Assembly: GCA_026982175.1 (NCBI GenBank)
Contig: JALSHP010000021.1
Location: 1-6,527 of the forward strand
Reading direction: 5' to 3'
Source: Campylobacteraceae bacterium
GTDB taxonomy: Bacteria; Campylobacterota; Campylobacteria; Campylobacterales; Sulfurovaceae
Length of the DNA stretch: 6,527 nt
Below are positions 5,737 to 6,527 of this stretch, in pieces. The notes beneath the pieces were generated by a model. That model ran no database searches and was not told where the DNA came from. It saw only the letters and a list, made by a program, of their open reading frames with translations. Position numbers and translations under genes: made by a program. Each line of letters starts with the position of its first letter. The first letter of the stretch is position 1.

Positions 5737-6527
5737 TTAATGATTTTGTCTTTTTAACTCCAACTCTTTAAGTTCTAACTTTTTTTCCCAAATTTCAATT
5801 TGCATATTACGCTCTCTAGTTCCCTCATCAAGCTCTTCTGGCTCTTCCTCTTCTGATTCTTCTTCGGCTGATTGTGGTGATTCTGCTGATTGAGTTGTTC
5901 TGTTCTCTTCATGCTCATTTACTTGTAGATGCGATACGTTTCCAACTTCTACATAACGCTTATCTAACGCCACATTACCATTGCTGTCTGTTGCCATATA
6001 AAGAATCATATATCGACCATTTTGATTTACATCTATATTTTCCATACTCACTACGTTAATCTCTCCATCTTGATCATCATAGGCAGTGACTCCTGGCTCA
6101 ACATACGCTTCACCTAATTGAAGCTGTACTGTTTGATTGCCTTTTAACTTAATGCTAGGCAGTGACTTTACAGGGGTTTTAAAGATTTTTCTTCTGCGTT
6201 GTTTCTCTTCTTTCTTTGGTATGAGAGAAGGTACTATTAGGGAGGGTACTGTTGATGGAAGTACTTGTTTACCCATAGGCTCTTTTGCATTAGGTATTTT
6301 TTGAGCGTTAGGTAGGCTATTGTTTCGCATGGTAATAATATTATCAAGTCGTCCACGCCCCCTTAAGACAAAGCTCTTAACAGAATGAATTTGTACACGA
6401 TTATCAAAATAGCTAATATCTTCTTGTAGATTACGTGTCACTTTTTGCCATGTACCATTTTTAGAACGTCTACCTAATCCATACTGCATATGACTCTTTC
6501 CCTCTCCTGACGTATAGACAAGGTAGT
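5737..6527 (-). CDS. Ig-like (DUF5011-type) domain protein with acidic and coiled-coil C-terminus, 5' end missing
   Basis: The frame is open to the window edge, reading YLVYTSGEGKSHMQYGLG across the first internal ATG (6489), so the true start is outside and ATG 6489 is unlikely to be it. Numbered from that Met, residues 1-52 form a beta-rich segment (GTWQKVTRNLQEDI, FVLRGRGRLDNI) like accessory modules of secreted carbohydrate-active proteins. Residues 56-110 are a Pro/Lys/Arg-rich linker with a VPSLI VPSLI tandem repeat. Residues 111-183 are an Ig-like domain of DUF5011/HYR type (LGEAYVEPGVTAYDDQDGEI, YMATDSNGNVALDKRYVEV). A Glu/Ser-rich stretch follows at 193-222, and a charged helix, probably a coiled coil, at 225-250. 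Such Ig-like domains are usually extracytoplasmic and adhesive or structural. Its role is unknown. The gene ends 83 bases upstream of the DUF898 start, with no convincing terminator between. Confidence 0.75.
   Translation of the reverse strand, partial: YLVYTSGEGKSHMQYGLGRRSKNGTWQKVTRNLQEDISYFDNRVQIHSVKSFVLRGRGRLDNIITMRNNSLPNAQKIPNAKEPMGKQVLPSTVPSLIVPSLIPKKEEKQRRRKIFKTPVKSLPSIKLKGNQTVQLQLGEAYVEPGVTAYDDQDGEINVVSMENIDVNQNGRYMILYMATDSNGNVALDKRYVEVGNVSHLQVNEHEENRTTQSAESPQSAEEESEEEEPEELDEGTRERNMQIEIWEKKLELKELELKRQNH

Noticed and set aside
5874..6059. Plus-strand open frame of 61 codons inside the Ig-like protein gene.
   Set aside because: It is a His/Leu-rich shadow of the acidic and Ig-like coding sequence on the other strand.
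6212..6268. Short direct repeat in the linker of the Ig-like protein gene (VPSLI VPSLI).
   Set aside because: Only two imperfect copies are seen at DNA level, so it is not a variable tandem repeat array.

Overview
This AT-rich window, with tightly packed genes, looks like a chromosome segment from a Campylobacterota bacterium (Sulfurovum/Sulfurimonas-like). The basis is codon use, the form of the ribonucleotide reductase small-subunit tail, extended -10 promoters with no recognisable -35, and very short intergenic gaps. The genus assignment is an inference and was not tested by a search.

Layout. On the + strand the window opens inside the 3' end of nrdB (ribonucleotide reductase beta subunit). 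Five bases later comes a carbon-nitrogen hydrolase (nitrilase superfamily) with its Glu-Lys-Cys triad intact. Its 3' end overlaps, tail to tail, the 3' end of a minus-strand TPR lipoprotein gene. That gene is divergent from a + strand TlpA/thioredoxin-like lipoprotein gene with a CPPC active site, and the 133-base gap between them carries a candidate promoter for each. The thioredoxin-like gene then runs into the 3' end of a minus-strand block, only 3 bases away.

The minus-strand block, in transcription order from 5653 to 2592, encodes a DUF898 (YjgN-type) multi-pass membrane protein, an M48 zinc metalloprotease with an extra N-terminal domain and one membrane anchor, and a further multi-pass membrane protein of unknown function. 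The DUF898 stop codon abuts the protease start codon (TAGATG). The three genes look like one envelope operon with a candidate extended -10 promoter just upstream.

Upstream of that promoter, on the same strand, lies the 3' part of another gene, cut by the window edge. It encodes a probable extracytoplasmic protein with an Ig-like (DUF5011-type) domain, a Glu-rich stretch and a C-terminal charged helix.

The main unusual point is that the DUF898 gene is one continuous 374-codon frame broken by two in-frame stops, TGA at 5335-5333 and TAA at 5170-5168, with no frameshift. The promoter, ribosome binding site, remaining family motifs and coupling to the protease gene are preserved. This looks like recent pseudogenisation, or less likely readthrough or translation as pieces. 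I saw no CRISPR array, tRNA, rRNA, insertion sequence or convincing terminator, and no stretch over 300 bases lacks a gene.
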